Under the pieces are notes generated by a model that worked only from the letters and a program-made list of their open reading frames with translations, was not told where the DNA came from and did no database searches. From JALOKP01 sp963800865 (lineage in GTDB: Bacteria > Acidobacteriota > Polarisedimenticolia > J045), in contig CAWDCL010000004.1 in assembly GCA_963800865.1 (NCBI GenBank), positions 1,302,001 through 1,366,000 on the forward strand: a stretch of 64,000 bases of DNA, read 5' to 3'. Every line of letters starts with the position of its first letter. Position 1 is the first letter of the stretch. Of this stretch, positions 1-9,000 are shown piece by piece. A program made the position numbers and the translations under genes.

Positions 1-907
1 AGGCGGTCCACGCCTCGCTGCGCCGGCAGGTCGACGGCGATCAACCGCGATGGCGGAGCGCGGCACCTTCTTCTGGGACTACGGCAACGCGTTCCTGCTC
101 GACCGCGCGCCGCGCCGGCGCGGCAATCGACCGCCCCGACGGCTCGTTCCGCTACCCGTCGTACGTCGAGGACATCATGGGGCCGATCTACTTCGACTAC
201 GGCTTCGGGCCGTTCCGCTGGGTCTGCGCCTCGGGGCGCCCCGAGGACCTCGCGCTGACCGACGCGATCGCGGCCGAGGTGCTGGCGCACCAGGCCGCAG
301 CACGCCCCGGCCGAGAACCGGCAGCAGGTGGTAGACAACCTGCGCTGGATCCGGCAGGCCGGGTCGAACCGCCTGGTCGTCGGCTCGCAGGCCCGGATCC
401 TCTACGCCGACCGCGCCGGGCGCGTCGCGATCGCGCTGGCCTTCAACGCCGCGATCGAGAGCGGGCGCCTGCGCGGGCCGGTCGTGCTCGGCCGCGACCA
501 CCACGACGTCTCGGGCACCGACTCGCCCTAGCGCGAGACCGCCAACATCCGCGACGGCTCGCGCTTCACGGCCGACATGGCGGTGCAGAACTTCATCGGC
601 GACGCCTTCCGCGGCGCGACCTGGGTCAGCCTGCACAACGGCGGCGGCGTCGGCTGGGGCGAGGTGATCAACGGCGGCTTCGGCCTGCTGCTCGACGGCA
701 CCGCCGACGCCGCGCGCCGCGCCGCGTCGATGCTCGCGCTGGGACGTGAAGAACGGCGTCGCGCGCCGCGCCTGGGCCCGCAACGACGGCGCGATCTTCG
801 CGATCCGCGAGGCGATGGAGGCCGACCCGCGGCTGGCGGTCACGCTGCCCGAGATCGCCGCCCCGGAGCTGGTCGCGGACGCGCTGCGCGGCGCGGGACT
901 GCTCTAA
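1..907 (+). pseudogene. hutU: urocanate hydratase, 3' part, broken by frameshifts and one in-frame stop
   Basis: Urocanase converts urocanate to imidazolonepropionate, step 2 of histidine degradation. Only the C-terminal half is in the window. The family landmarks appear in order: FFWDYGNAFL, PSYVEDIMGP, YFDYGFGPFRWVC, VVGSQARILYAD, VLGRDHHDVSGTDSP, GATWVSLHNGGGVGWGEVINGG, then VKNGVARRAWARN and a normal end. They are spread over all three forward frames. Shifts lie near 49, 103, 297 and 740, each explained by one extra G or C. A TAG at 529-531 stands where the family has Tyr or Phe after GTDSP. The gene ends 34 bases before priA. hutH lies 20 kb away on the other strand, so there is no compact hut operon here. 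This could be a true pseudogene, but the same +1 damage in essential genes suggests sequence error. The TAG would be a single-base change from TAC. Confidence 0.85.
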
Positions 908-941
908 CCGGTCCGGCGCGGGACGCCGGGGGAGGCGCGCC

Positions 942-3396
942 GTGGGCGCGGGGGGAGAGCAGTTCGTCGCGGTCGCGGTCCCGGCACCGCTCCTGGCGCC
1001 GCTGACCTACCGCGTGCCGGCGGACCTGGCCGGCGCGCTGACACCCGGGACGCGCGTTCGCGTGCCGCTCGGGCGGCGGTCGGTGGTCGGCGTGGTGCTC
1101 GGAGAGTGCGGGCCGCCCGCGGCGGGGATCGCGGTCAAGGACGTCTCGGCGCTGCTCGACCCGCCCGGGCGCCCGGCCCTCGCCCCCGACGTCCTGGCCA
1201 CGCTGCGCTGGACCGCCGACTACTACGTCGCGCCGCCGGGCGAGACGCTGCGCGCCGCGCTCCCCGCGGCGGTCGCGCCGCGCGAGCAGGGGATCGCGAC
1301 CATCACCTCCGCCGGCCGCGATGCCGCACGCGATCCCGCCGCGCCGCCGGCGCTGTGCTGGCTGGCGTCGCGCCCCGGCGGCCGCGCGCGGAGCGGAGGC
1401 GCTGTCGGCGCGCACCGCGAGCCGGGCCGAGCTGCGGCGCCTGGCCGACGCCGGCTTCGTGGCGCTCGAGCGGGAGAGCGGCCCGGCGCGCGGAGCGGCG
1501 CCGGAGCGGCGGCTCGTCGAGCCCGCGCCCGAGACGCGGGCCGCACCCGAGGCGGCGCTGGCCGCGCTGGAGAAGACCCCGGCGCGCCGCCGCGTGCTCG
1601 CCGCGGCGCTCGCCGCGGACGGCCCCCGTCGCCCCTCGGCGCTGGCGCAGGAAGCCGGCAGCGGCCTGGCGGCCGTGCAGGCGCTGGTCGCCGCGGGGCG
1701 ACTGGTCGAGCGCTTCGAGGCGGTTCCCGTCCCGCCGGTTCCCGAGGCGGGCTTCCCTGCCTCCCCGCCGCCGGCGCTCACGCCCGAGCAGGCCGCCGCG
1801 GTCGCGCACCTGAAGCAGCGGCTGGATGCCGGCGCGTTCCGGCCGGCCGTGCTCTACGGCGTGACCGCCTCGGGAAAGACCGAGGTCTACCTGCAGGTCG
1901 CCGAACACGCGCTCCGCGCCGGCGGCGCGGTGCTGTTCCTCGTGCCGGAGATCGGCCTGACCCCGCAGCTCGCCGAGGCGGTGGCGCAGCGGCTCGGCGG
2001 CGACACGGTGGTCCTCCACTCCGGGCTCTCCGACCGCCAGCGCTTCGAGGCCTGGCAGCGCGCCCGCTCCGGCGCGGCGCGTGTCGTCGTCGGCGCGCGC
2101 TCGGCCCTCTTCGCGCCGCTCGCCGGGCTCTCGCTGATCGTCGTCGACGAGGAGCACGACGCCGGCTACAAGCAGGAGGAGACCCCGCGCTACCACGCCC
2201 GCGACCTGGCGCTGGTGCGCGGCCGCGAGACGGGCGCGGTCGTCGTGCTCGGCTCGGCGACGCCGTCGATGGAGGCCTGGAACCTCGCCCGGGAAGGGCG
2301 CGCCGACCTGCTCCGGCTGCCCGAACGCGCGACCGGCGGCCGCCTCGCCGCGATCGAGCTGGTCGACATGCGGCAGGAGTTCCACGAGACGAAGGCCGAC
2401 CGCCCGCTCTCGCGGCGTCTCGTCGCCGGGCTGCAGGAGGCGCTCGCGCGGGGCGAGCAGGCGATGATCCTGCTCAACCGGCGCGGCTACACCCGGGCGG
2501 TCCTGTGCCGCGCCTGCGGCGAGGCGATCGCCTGCCCGGCCTGCTCGATCGCGCTCACGTGGCACCGCGTCGGCGAGAAGCTGCGCTGCCACTACTGCGG
2601 GCACGCGCGGGCCCGGCCCGCGACCTGCCCGCTCTGCAGCTCGCCGCACCTGGCCGACGTCGGCTCCGGCACGCAGCTGGCCGAGGAGGCGCTGGCCGAG
2701 GCGCTGCCCGGGGCGCGGATCGCGCGGCTGGACCGCGACGCGGTCCGCTCCGGGGAGCGGCTCGCCGCGCTGCTCGGCGGCTTTGCGCGCGGCGACTTCG
2801 ACGTCATGGTCGGGACGCAGATGATCGCCAAGGGGCACCACTTCCCGCGGGTCACGCTGGTCGGCGTGCTCTCGGCCGACGCCGCGCTGCGCCTGCCCGA
2901 CTTCCGCGCCGCCGAGCGCACCTTCCAGCTGCTGACACAGGTCGCCGGCCGGGCCGGCCGCGGGGAACGCCCGGGGCGGGTGCTGGTGCAGGCCTTCCGC
3001 CCCGATCACCCGGCCCTGTCGTCGCTGGTCCACCAGGACTTCGAGGCCTTCGCCGGCCGCGAGCTGGCCGGTCGACAGCTGCTGCGTTACCCGCCTGCGG
3101 CCGGGCTGGCGCAGGTGATCGTGCGCGACGCCGACCTGCCGCGCGCGGAGGAGCGCGCGGCCGCGATCGCGCGCCGGCTGCGCGAGGCGGGGGAGGGGAA
3201 GGTCGCCGTCCTCGGCCCGACGGCCGCCCCGCTGGCGCGGCTGCGCGGACAGTGGCGGATCCAGGTCCTGGTCCGGGCCCTCAAGCGGGCCCGGCTCGGG
3301 GAGGCGCTGCGGGCCGCGGTCGCCGAGGTCGCCGGGCCCGACGGCGCGCTCCCGGGGTGGCTGGTCATCGACGTGGACCCCCAGTCCCTGCTGTGA
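942..3396 (+). CDS. priA: primosomal replication restart helicase PriA (one +1 frameshift)
   Basis: PriA reloads the replisome at stalled forks. The GTG start at 942 follows a GGGGGAGG-type ribosome site. The N-terminal DNA-binding part reads FVAVAVPAPL, TYRVP and GTRVRVPLG. An extra base near 1380-1400 shifts the frame, and the rest reads on to 3396. The helicase part shows Walker A (GVTASGKTE), the DEEH box (VVDEEHDAGYKQEE), SATPSMEAW, NRRGY, and a Zn-binding cysteine cluster starting CRACGEAIACPAC and continuing through CHYCG and CPLC. It also has GTQMIAKGHHFP and the motif VI region QVAGRAGRGERPG. Total length of about 817 residues is normal for the family. It lies 34 bases after hutU and 113 bases before the next gene. 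The frameshift is probably an assembly error, since the downstream part is fully conserved. Confidence 0.9.
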
Positions 3397-3509
3397 GCGC
3401 ACCGCCGCGGGTCCGCGCCCCGCGTGCGCGCCGGGCGGGTACGGGCTTACCATCGCCTCTCCTGCGGGCGTGGTGGCGCTTTCCGGGCCGGAAGGCCAGG
3501 AGGAACGAG

Positions 3510-4184
3510 ATGGACACCGAACGTCGTGCGAGGTTCTTCCCCCGCGTCACGCACATCGCCCTGGCCGCGGCAGCGGTCACCCTGCTGGGCCTCTCCCTGC
3601 TCTCCGCCGCCGGATGCGCCTCCGGGTTCAACGACCTGCCGCAGGAGCCGGGTTACAGCCCGCGCCTCACGCGCTTCACCTACCTCGAGGAGGGGAAGCT
3701 CGTCGCGCTGGCGGCCGACACGCAGGCGACGATCCAGCGCGAGAAGCAGAAGTTCGTCCCGGTCGGCGTCGCGATCGCCAACCTGGGCCTGCCGACCAGC
3801 CTCACGCTCAACCGCGAGTCGTTCACGCTGGTCGACGACCAGGGAAAGAAGTACTCGCTGGCCACCGTGCAGGAGGCGCGTTCGCTCGCCGGGCTGCAGA
3901 CCTACGACCTCAAGCTCGAAGAGCCCTTCGTCTCGGTCCTCACCACGCGCTTCACCACGCTGCAGCCCGTGCCCATGGTCTTCTTCCCGGTGCAGACCAC
4001 CGATCCGCAGTACGCGCGGCGCGGCATCGTGCGCGACCGGGTGGAGCTGCCGCTGCGCAGCTGGGCCTGGGACATCCTCTACTTCCCGCACCCCGAGGGG
4101 AAGCTGAAGGGCCGCAAGTACGAGCTGTGGCTCGCCGCGCCCGAGCTCAAGGAGCCGGTCTTCGTCCGCTTCGCCGTGAAATGA
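3510..4184 (+). CDS. predicted lipoprotein of unknown function
   Basis: The 224-residue product begins with a basic stretch, one hydrophobic segment (residues 15-33) and a lipobox LLSAAGC with Cys36, so it should be a lipid-anchored envelope protein. The mature part contains a beta-rich region (VPVGVAIANLGLPTSLTLNRESFTLVDDQGKKY) that resembles domains built for extracytoplasmic interactions, but I do not recognise a named family. AGGAGG at 3497-3502 sits 7 bases before the ATG, and a possible -10 (TACCAT) lies at about 3447. Its stop overlaps the start of the next gene as ATGA, so the two are probably translated together. Confidence 0.8.
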   Translation: MDTERRARFFPRVTHIALAAAAVTLLGLSLLSAAGCASGFNDLPQEPGYSPRLTRFTYLEEGKLVALAADTQATIQREKQKFVPVGVAIANLGLPTSLTLNRESFTLVDDQGKKYSLATVQEARSLAGLQTYDLKLEEPFVSVLTTRFTTLQPVPMVFFPVQTTDPQYARRGIVRDRVELPLRSWAWDILYFPHPEGKLKGRKYELWLAAPELKEPVFVRFAVK

Positions 4185-4780
4185 TCCGGCCGGTCCGGTC
4201 GCTCCTCCACGGCCTGACCGATCCGTCGCAGGCCGTGGAGGCGAGCGCGCTCGGCCTCGACGGGGCCGTGATCGCGCTCGCCGGTTCCGGCGAACCCGAC
4301 CTGGAACTCGATCTCCCCGCGGCGGTGCGCGTCGCCGCCGCGCTGCCGCCGCTCGCCGCGCGGATCGCGCAGCTCGCCCCCGGCGCCGCGCTCCCGGCGC
4401 CGTTCGGTGTGGCCGTCACCCGCGGCGCTGCGCCGCGGCCCCCCGGCGCGGCGGTCCACCTCGTTCGCCTGACCTGGGAGGAGTTCGAGGCCGGCCGGAT
4501 GCCGGCGGCGGACGGGCTCTGGCTTCGCCCGCGCGCGGGGGCCAGCGCCACGGCGACCGGGTTCGAGTGGTCCAGCGTCGCCGCGGCCGCGGCCCGCGTC
4601 CGGCTCGTGCTCGAGATTCCGGACGGGGCCGACGGCGTCGAAACCGCGGTGCGGCTGGGCCACCCCTACGCGGTCGCCTTCGCCGAGGCCGCCTGGTTCC
4701 GGCCCGGCATCGTCGATCTCGATCGGCTGGAGTCGGCGCTGGCCGCGGTGGCGCGGCTCAACAAGGCCGCCTTCAGCTAG
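4181..4780 (+). CDS. TrpF-like TIM-barrel protein, probably degenerate
   Basis: A 199-residue product starting inside the stop of the preceding lipoprotein gene (ATGA overlap). The N-terminus (LLHGLTDPSQAVEASALGLDGAVIAL) and C-terminus (FRPGIVDLDRLESALAAVARLN) recall phosphoribosylanthranilate isomerase, where KICGLT and a late PGG/KD motif are expected. The catalytic Cys of KICGLT is replaced (LLHGLT), and no other trp gene is nearby, so isomerase activity is doubtful. The 3' end overlaps the convergent kinase gene by 8 bases. An alternative is an unrelated hypothetical protein with chance similarity. The gene itself is secure from start overlap and codon pattern; the family is a weak call. 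Confidence 0.6.
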   Translation: MIRPVRSLLHGLTDPSQAVEASALGLDGAVIALAGSGEPDLELDLPAAVRVAAALPPLAARIAQLAPGAALPAPFGVAVTRGAAPRPPGAAVHLVRLTWEEFEAGRMPAADGLWLRPRAGASATATGFEWSSVAAAAARVRLVLEIPDGADGVETAVRLGHPYAVAFAEAAWFRPGIVDLDRLESALAAVARLNKAAFS

Positions 4781-6050
4781 GTCCGGCGGCCGCCCGGCTC
4801 CCGGCTGTGCGCCGCTCGCGGACCAGCTTGCGGCCGCACCAGGGACAGCCCCGCCAGCGCGACGAAACGCCCCAGCCGCAGCCGGGGCAGGGGACCTTGA
4901 ACTCCACGTCCCAGGAGAGCCGCTCGCGGCAGTGCGGGCAGTGGCGCGCGTAGAGCGGCACGTGGCGCCGGCACGACGGGCAGCGCCCGCGGCAGTCGGC
5001 GCGGTCCTTGCCTTCCCGCCGGCGCGCGAACTCGGCCCCGCACCAGGCGCAGAAGCTCCAGACCGGGCTCCTCTCCCAGGCGCAGCTCGGGCAGCGCCCG
5101 GGCAGCTTGTCCGACCAGATCAGCTTCTTGCGGTCGGCGCACTCCGGGCAGTAGCGCATGTGGGTGATCAGGTCCGAGCCGCAGGTCACGCAGACGCGCC
5201 GGACGTCGTAGTAGGCGTCGAGCAGTTGCGGCAGCGAACGCCCACGGCGCGGCGGCCGGACCTCCAGGAGCGCCCGCCGCAGCGCACCCATCGAGGCGAA
5301 GCGATCGCGCGGCTCCCGCGCGAGCATCTTGAGCAGCGAGGGACGGAACGGCTCGGGGAGCGCCGCGAGCTGGCGCGCCAGCCGGCGCCGGTCGAGCCGC
5401 TGGATCCGGTAGGCGATGATGGCGGTGCGCGCCGCCCCCCACGGGACGCTGCCGGCGAGCAGCTCGTGCAGCAGCACCCCCAGCGCGAAGACGTCGGTCT
5501 GAGGCGTGGCCCGGCCGCGCATCTGCTCCGGCGCCATGTAGGCCAGCGTTCCGGCCCCGGAACCGGTCTGGGTCGAGAGCCCCAGGTCCCTCGCGATGCC
5601 GAAGTCGCACAGGATCGGCCGCCGCGAGCGGCGCTCGATGATCACGTTCGAGGGGGTCAGGTCGCGGTGGACGATCCCCTCGCCGTGGATCGCCTCGAGG
5701 GCCGCGGCGAGGTCCAGCACGACGTCGACCGCGACGGCCGGGGGGAGCTTGCGATGGAACTCGACGAAGTCGGCGAGCGTCGGCCCCTCGAGGTAATCCA
5801 TCACCAGGTAGAGCCGCCCGCGCTCGTCCTCGCCGACCTCGTGGACCCGCACGATGCTCGGGTGCGACAGGAAGCGCAGCCCCTTGGCCTCGCGCAGCAG
5901 CGACTCGTCGCCCATCCGGTTCGCGACCTTGACCGCGCGCAGCTCGCGCGTCACGCGGTCGCGGCAGAGCAGCACGCGGGCGAACCCCCCCGCGCCGATG
6001 TCGTTGAGGATCTTGTAGCGCCTGCCGGAGTCCACGTAGGCGTCGAGCAC
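4773..6050 (-). CDS. Ser/Thr protein kinase with four C-terminal zinc ribbons
   Basis: A 425-residue cytoplasmic protein. The kinase domain (residues 10-265) has the Gly loop GAGGFARV, Lys41 (AVKVA), HRD at 128-130 (HRDLTPSN, Thr where Lys is usual, a variant seen in bacterial kinases), DFG at 149-151 and APEQ. After a short linker come eight CxxC knuckles pairing into four zinc ribbons: Cys287/290 with 301/304, 320/323 with 334/337, 357/360 with 371/374, and 388/391 with 402/405. There is no membrane segment. I chose the GTG at 6050, with GGAAGGA about 6 bases upstream, over the longer frame, because conserved sequence starts there. It follows the NtrY-like kinase by 49 bases on the same strand and likely shares its transcript. 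Confidence 0.88.
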   Translation of the reverse strand: MLDAYVDSGRRYKILNDIGAGGFARVLLCRDRVTRELRAVKVANRMGDESLLREAKGLRFLSHPSIVRVHEVGEDERGRLYLVMDYLEGPTLADFVEFHRKLPPAVAVDVVLDLAAALEAIHGEGIVHRDLTPSNVIIERRSRRPILCDFGIARDLGLSTQTGSGAGTLAYMAPEQMRGRATPQTDVFALGVLLHELLAGSVPWGAARTAIIAYRIQRLDRRRLARQLAALPEPFRPSLLKMLAREPRDRFASMGALRRALLEVRPPRRGRSLPQLLDAYYDVRRVCVTCGSDLITHMRYCPECADRKKLIWSDKLPGRCPSCAWERSPVWSFCAWCGAEFARRREGKDRADCRGRCPSCRRHVPLYARHCPHCRERLSWDVEFKVPCPGCGWGVSSRWRGCPWCGRKLVRERRTAGSRAAAGPS

Positions 6051-6099
6051 GCCGGGTCCTTCCGCGCGGCGTCCGATCGGCCCGCGCCCGGGAGCGATG

Positions 6100-9000
6100 T
6101 TACCGCAGCGGGGCCCCCGGCCCGGCCGCCAGCGGCAGGAGGATCGTGAAGCGCGCTCCCGCGCCCGGGCGGCTCTCGACCTCGATCCGCCCCGCCTGGG
6201 CCTCGACCGCCTGGCGCGCGATCGGGAGGCCCAGCCCCGACCCGGTGTCGCGCGTCGTGACGTCGGGCTCGAAGAGCTGGGACAGCCGTCCGGGGTCGAT
6301 TCCGGGCCCCGTGTCACTCACGCTGATCGCCAGCGCGCGCGGCGGCCCGTCGCGGACCTCCCACCCGACGGTGACCGTCCCGCCGCCTTCGACCGCGGCC
6401 AGGGCGTTGACGACGAGATTGGCCAGCGCACGGCGCAGCAGCCGCGGGTCGGCGAGGGCCGGCGGCAGGGTCGGCGGCCCCGTGGTCTCGAACCGCACCC
6501 CGGCCGGCGGGGCCAGCCGGTACGGGGCGAGCCACTGGGCGAGCAGCGGGGCGAGGTCGAACCGCTCGGGCCGTGCGGCGAACAGGCGCGCGTAGTCCGA
6601 GAACTCGCTCGAGGTCTCGCGCAGCACCCGCACCTGGTCGCCGATCGTGGCCAGTGCCCGGTCGAGCACCTCCGGCAGGCGCGGGTCGTCCTCGGCCGCG
6701 AGCCGGCGCACGTGCTCGACGACCAGGCTGATCGGCGTCAGCGGGTTCTTGATCTCGTGCGCGATCCGGCGCGCCATCTCGGCCCAGGCGACGAGCCGCT
6801 GCCCGCGCACCGTGTCCGACAGGTCCTCGACGACCACCAGCCGGGCCGGCTCGTCGTCGGTCTCGCGCGGCAGGCGGATCGTCGAGACGCGCAGGTGACG
6901 CGTCTCGGCGTCCCGCGGCAGATCGACCATCAGCGGCGGCATGGCGTCGTCCGGCAGGGGCAGGTCGGGCGCCGCCTCGAACAGCGCCCTCGCCTCCGGG
7001 TTGGCGGCCCAGATCGAGCCGTCCTCGCGCAGCGCGAGCACCGCCAGCGGCATGCTCGCGATCAGCCGCTCCATCGCCTCGCGCCGGCGCTCGAGGCCAT
7101 CGCGCTGCGTCGCCAGGCTTGCCCCCATCGCGCGGAAGGCGCGGGCCAGGGAGCGCGTCTCGTCGTAGCCGGTCTCCGGCACCTCGGTGTCGAAGGCGCC
7201 GCCGGCGATCCGCGCGGTGGCGCGCTCGAGATCGGCCAGCGGCCGGACCAGCTTGCGCGTCGCGGGCGCGATGACCACCGCGGCGAGCAGCACGAGCAGC
7301 GCCGAGCTGATCAGCAGCGCGCGATCGACGTCGCGCAGCTCGTCGGCCACGCGCTGCCCCGCCCTTCCGAGCGAGACGCTGACGACGCCGGTCGCCGTGC
7401 CCGGCGCGACGAGCGGACCGTGCGCGACCGCGGACGAGACGACGCGCCCCCCGGGGGCCCGGCGGGCCGGTTCTTCGACCAGCGACGCGCGCCCTTCGAC
7501 GATCCGGCGCCAGGTCGCGCCGTCGAGACGGTCGGGGAGCAGCCCGGCGCGGACGAGGTCGGGGCGGCTCGAGGCGACCAGCGCCCCGTCGCCTTCCCAG
7601 GCGCAGACGTCGTCGTCGAGCGTCCGCGCCAGCCACGCCGCGAGCGCGTCGTCGAGGCGCATCCCGCGCTCCCCCTCGAGCGCCAGGTAGTCCTGCAGGA
7701 ATCCGCGGGCGTAGCCGACCGCGCGCGCCCCCTCGGTCGCGAGCTGCTGCGCCGCCTGGCGCGCCGCGAGCACGCGCAGCGAGACGCCGAGCGCGAGCAG
7801 CGGCAGGAGGCCCGCGGCGAGCAGCAGCAGCGCGACCTGGACGCGGAAGCGCCCCATCACCCGTCGCACGCCCTGCTCCAGCGCGGCGCCGCTCCCGATC
7901 GGATCGGTCACGACTCGGCGCAGCGCCGCGGCGCCCAGCGCGAGCGCGACCAGCAGCGCGCTCCAGCCGACCGCCATCGCGGCGATCGCGACCGGGCGCG
8001 GCGGGAAGACCATCACCGAGACCGTGCCGCCTCGATCGGGCAGGTCGAGGATCCGCGACCGCCGCCCCTGGACCGTCGCGGAGCGCCAGGTCGGCTCGTC
8101 GGGCGCCGCGGCGGGAGGGGGCGGGGCCGGCTCGACGTCGGAGTGCACGACGCGCCGCGCGGCGTCGTACCACGCCAGCCGCGGTTCGAGTTCCGAGGCC
8201 GGTGGATAGAGCGCGCCGTGCCGGTCCGCGCCGCGGCGCGCGCGCAGCGGGTCGGTGGCGGCGAGCCCGGGGAGGTTCCCCGGCGCCTCGAGGACCGCCG
8301 CGATCCAGCGGCCACCCTGGGGCCGCGCACGCTGCGCCAGCCGAACCCGGAAGGTGCCGCCGACGAACGAGAGCTCGACCTGTGCCGGCCGTTCGCCCCC
8401 CGCGGCGTCGCGTCCGAGCGCGTCGAGTTGCGGCGCTGGATCGACCGGGGGGAAGCCGGTCGCGAAGGCGTCGTCGAGGCGCCCGTCTGCGTCGTACTTC
8501 CAGACTCCCGAGGCGAGTCCCTGCCGCCCGAGCGGGCTGTTCCACCAGAGGTCGATCGCGTCGCGTTCCGGGGAGAGCGAAGCGGGCCCCGGGTCGGGAC
8601 GCGTCAGCGCGAGCGTTTCCTCGAGCGCGGTGTCCCAGGCGCGATCGCGCGACGCGATCGCCGGCTCGACGCTCTCGTCGACGGCGCGGACCTGGGCGCG
8701 CGGGACGGCGAGCCCGTGCGCCAGCGCCGCCAGCGCGCCGGCGCCGACGGCCGCGAGCGCCACCGTCAACCCGCCGGCGCTGCGCCCGAGCCGCGGCCCT
8801 TCCAGGCGAGCCGCGAGCACGAACGCCGCCCACGCGGGCGAGGCGAGCGCCAGCGCCAGGGCAACGCGCACGCCGGCCCCGCCGCGCGGTCCGACGAGCT
8901 CCAGCAGCGAGAGTCGCTCGCCGACGGTGACGGCGCCGGCGAGCGCGAGCCCGAGCGCGGCGGCGGCGAGCGCTGCGAGCCCCAGCGCGCGCCGCGTGCG

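Noticed and set aside
529..531. Read-through of TAG as pyrrolysine or other recoding in hutU
   Set aside because: The surrounding gene already has several frame errors, and a single-base miscall from TAC explains it; many other genes here use TAG as a normal stop.
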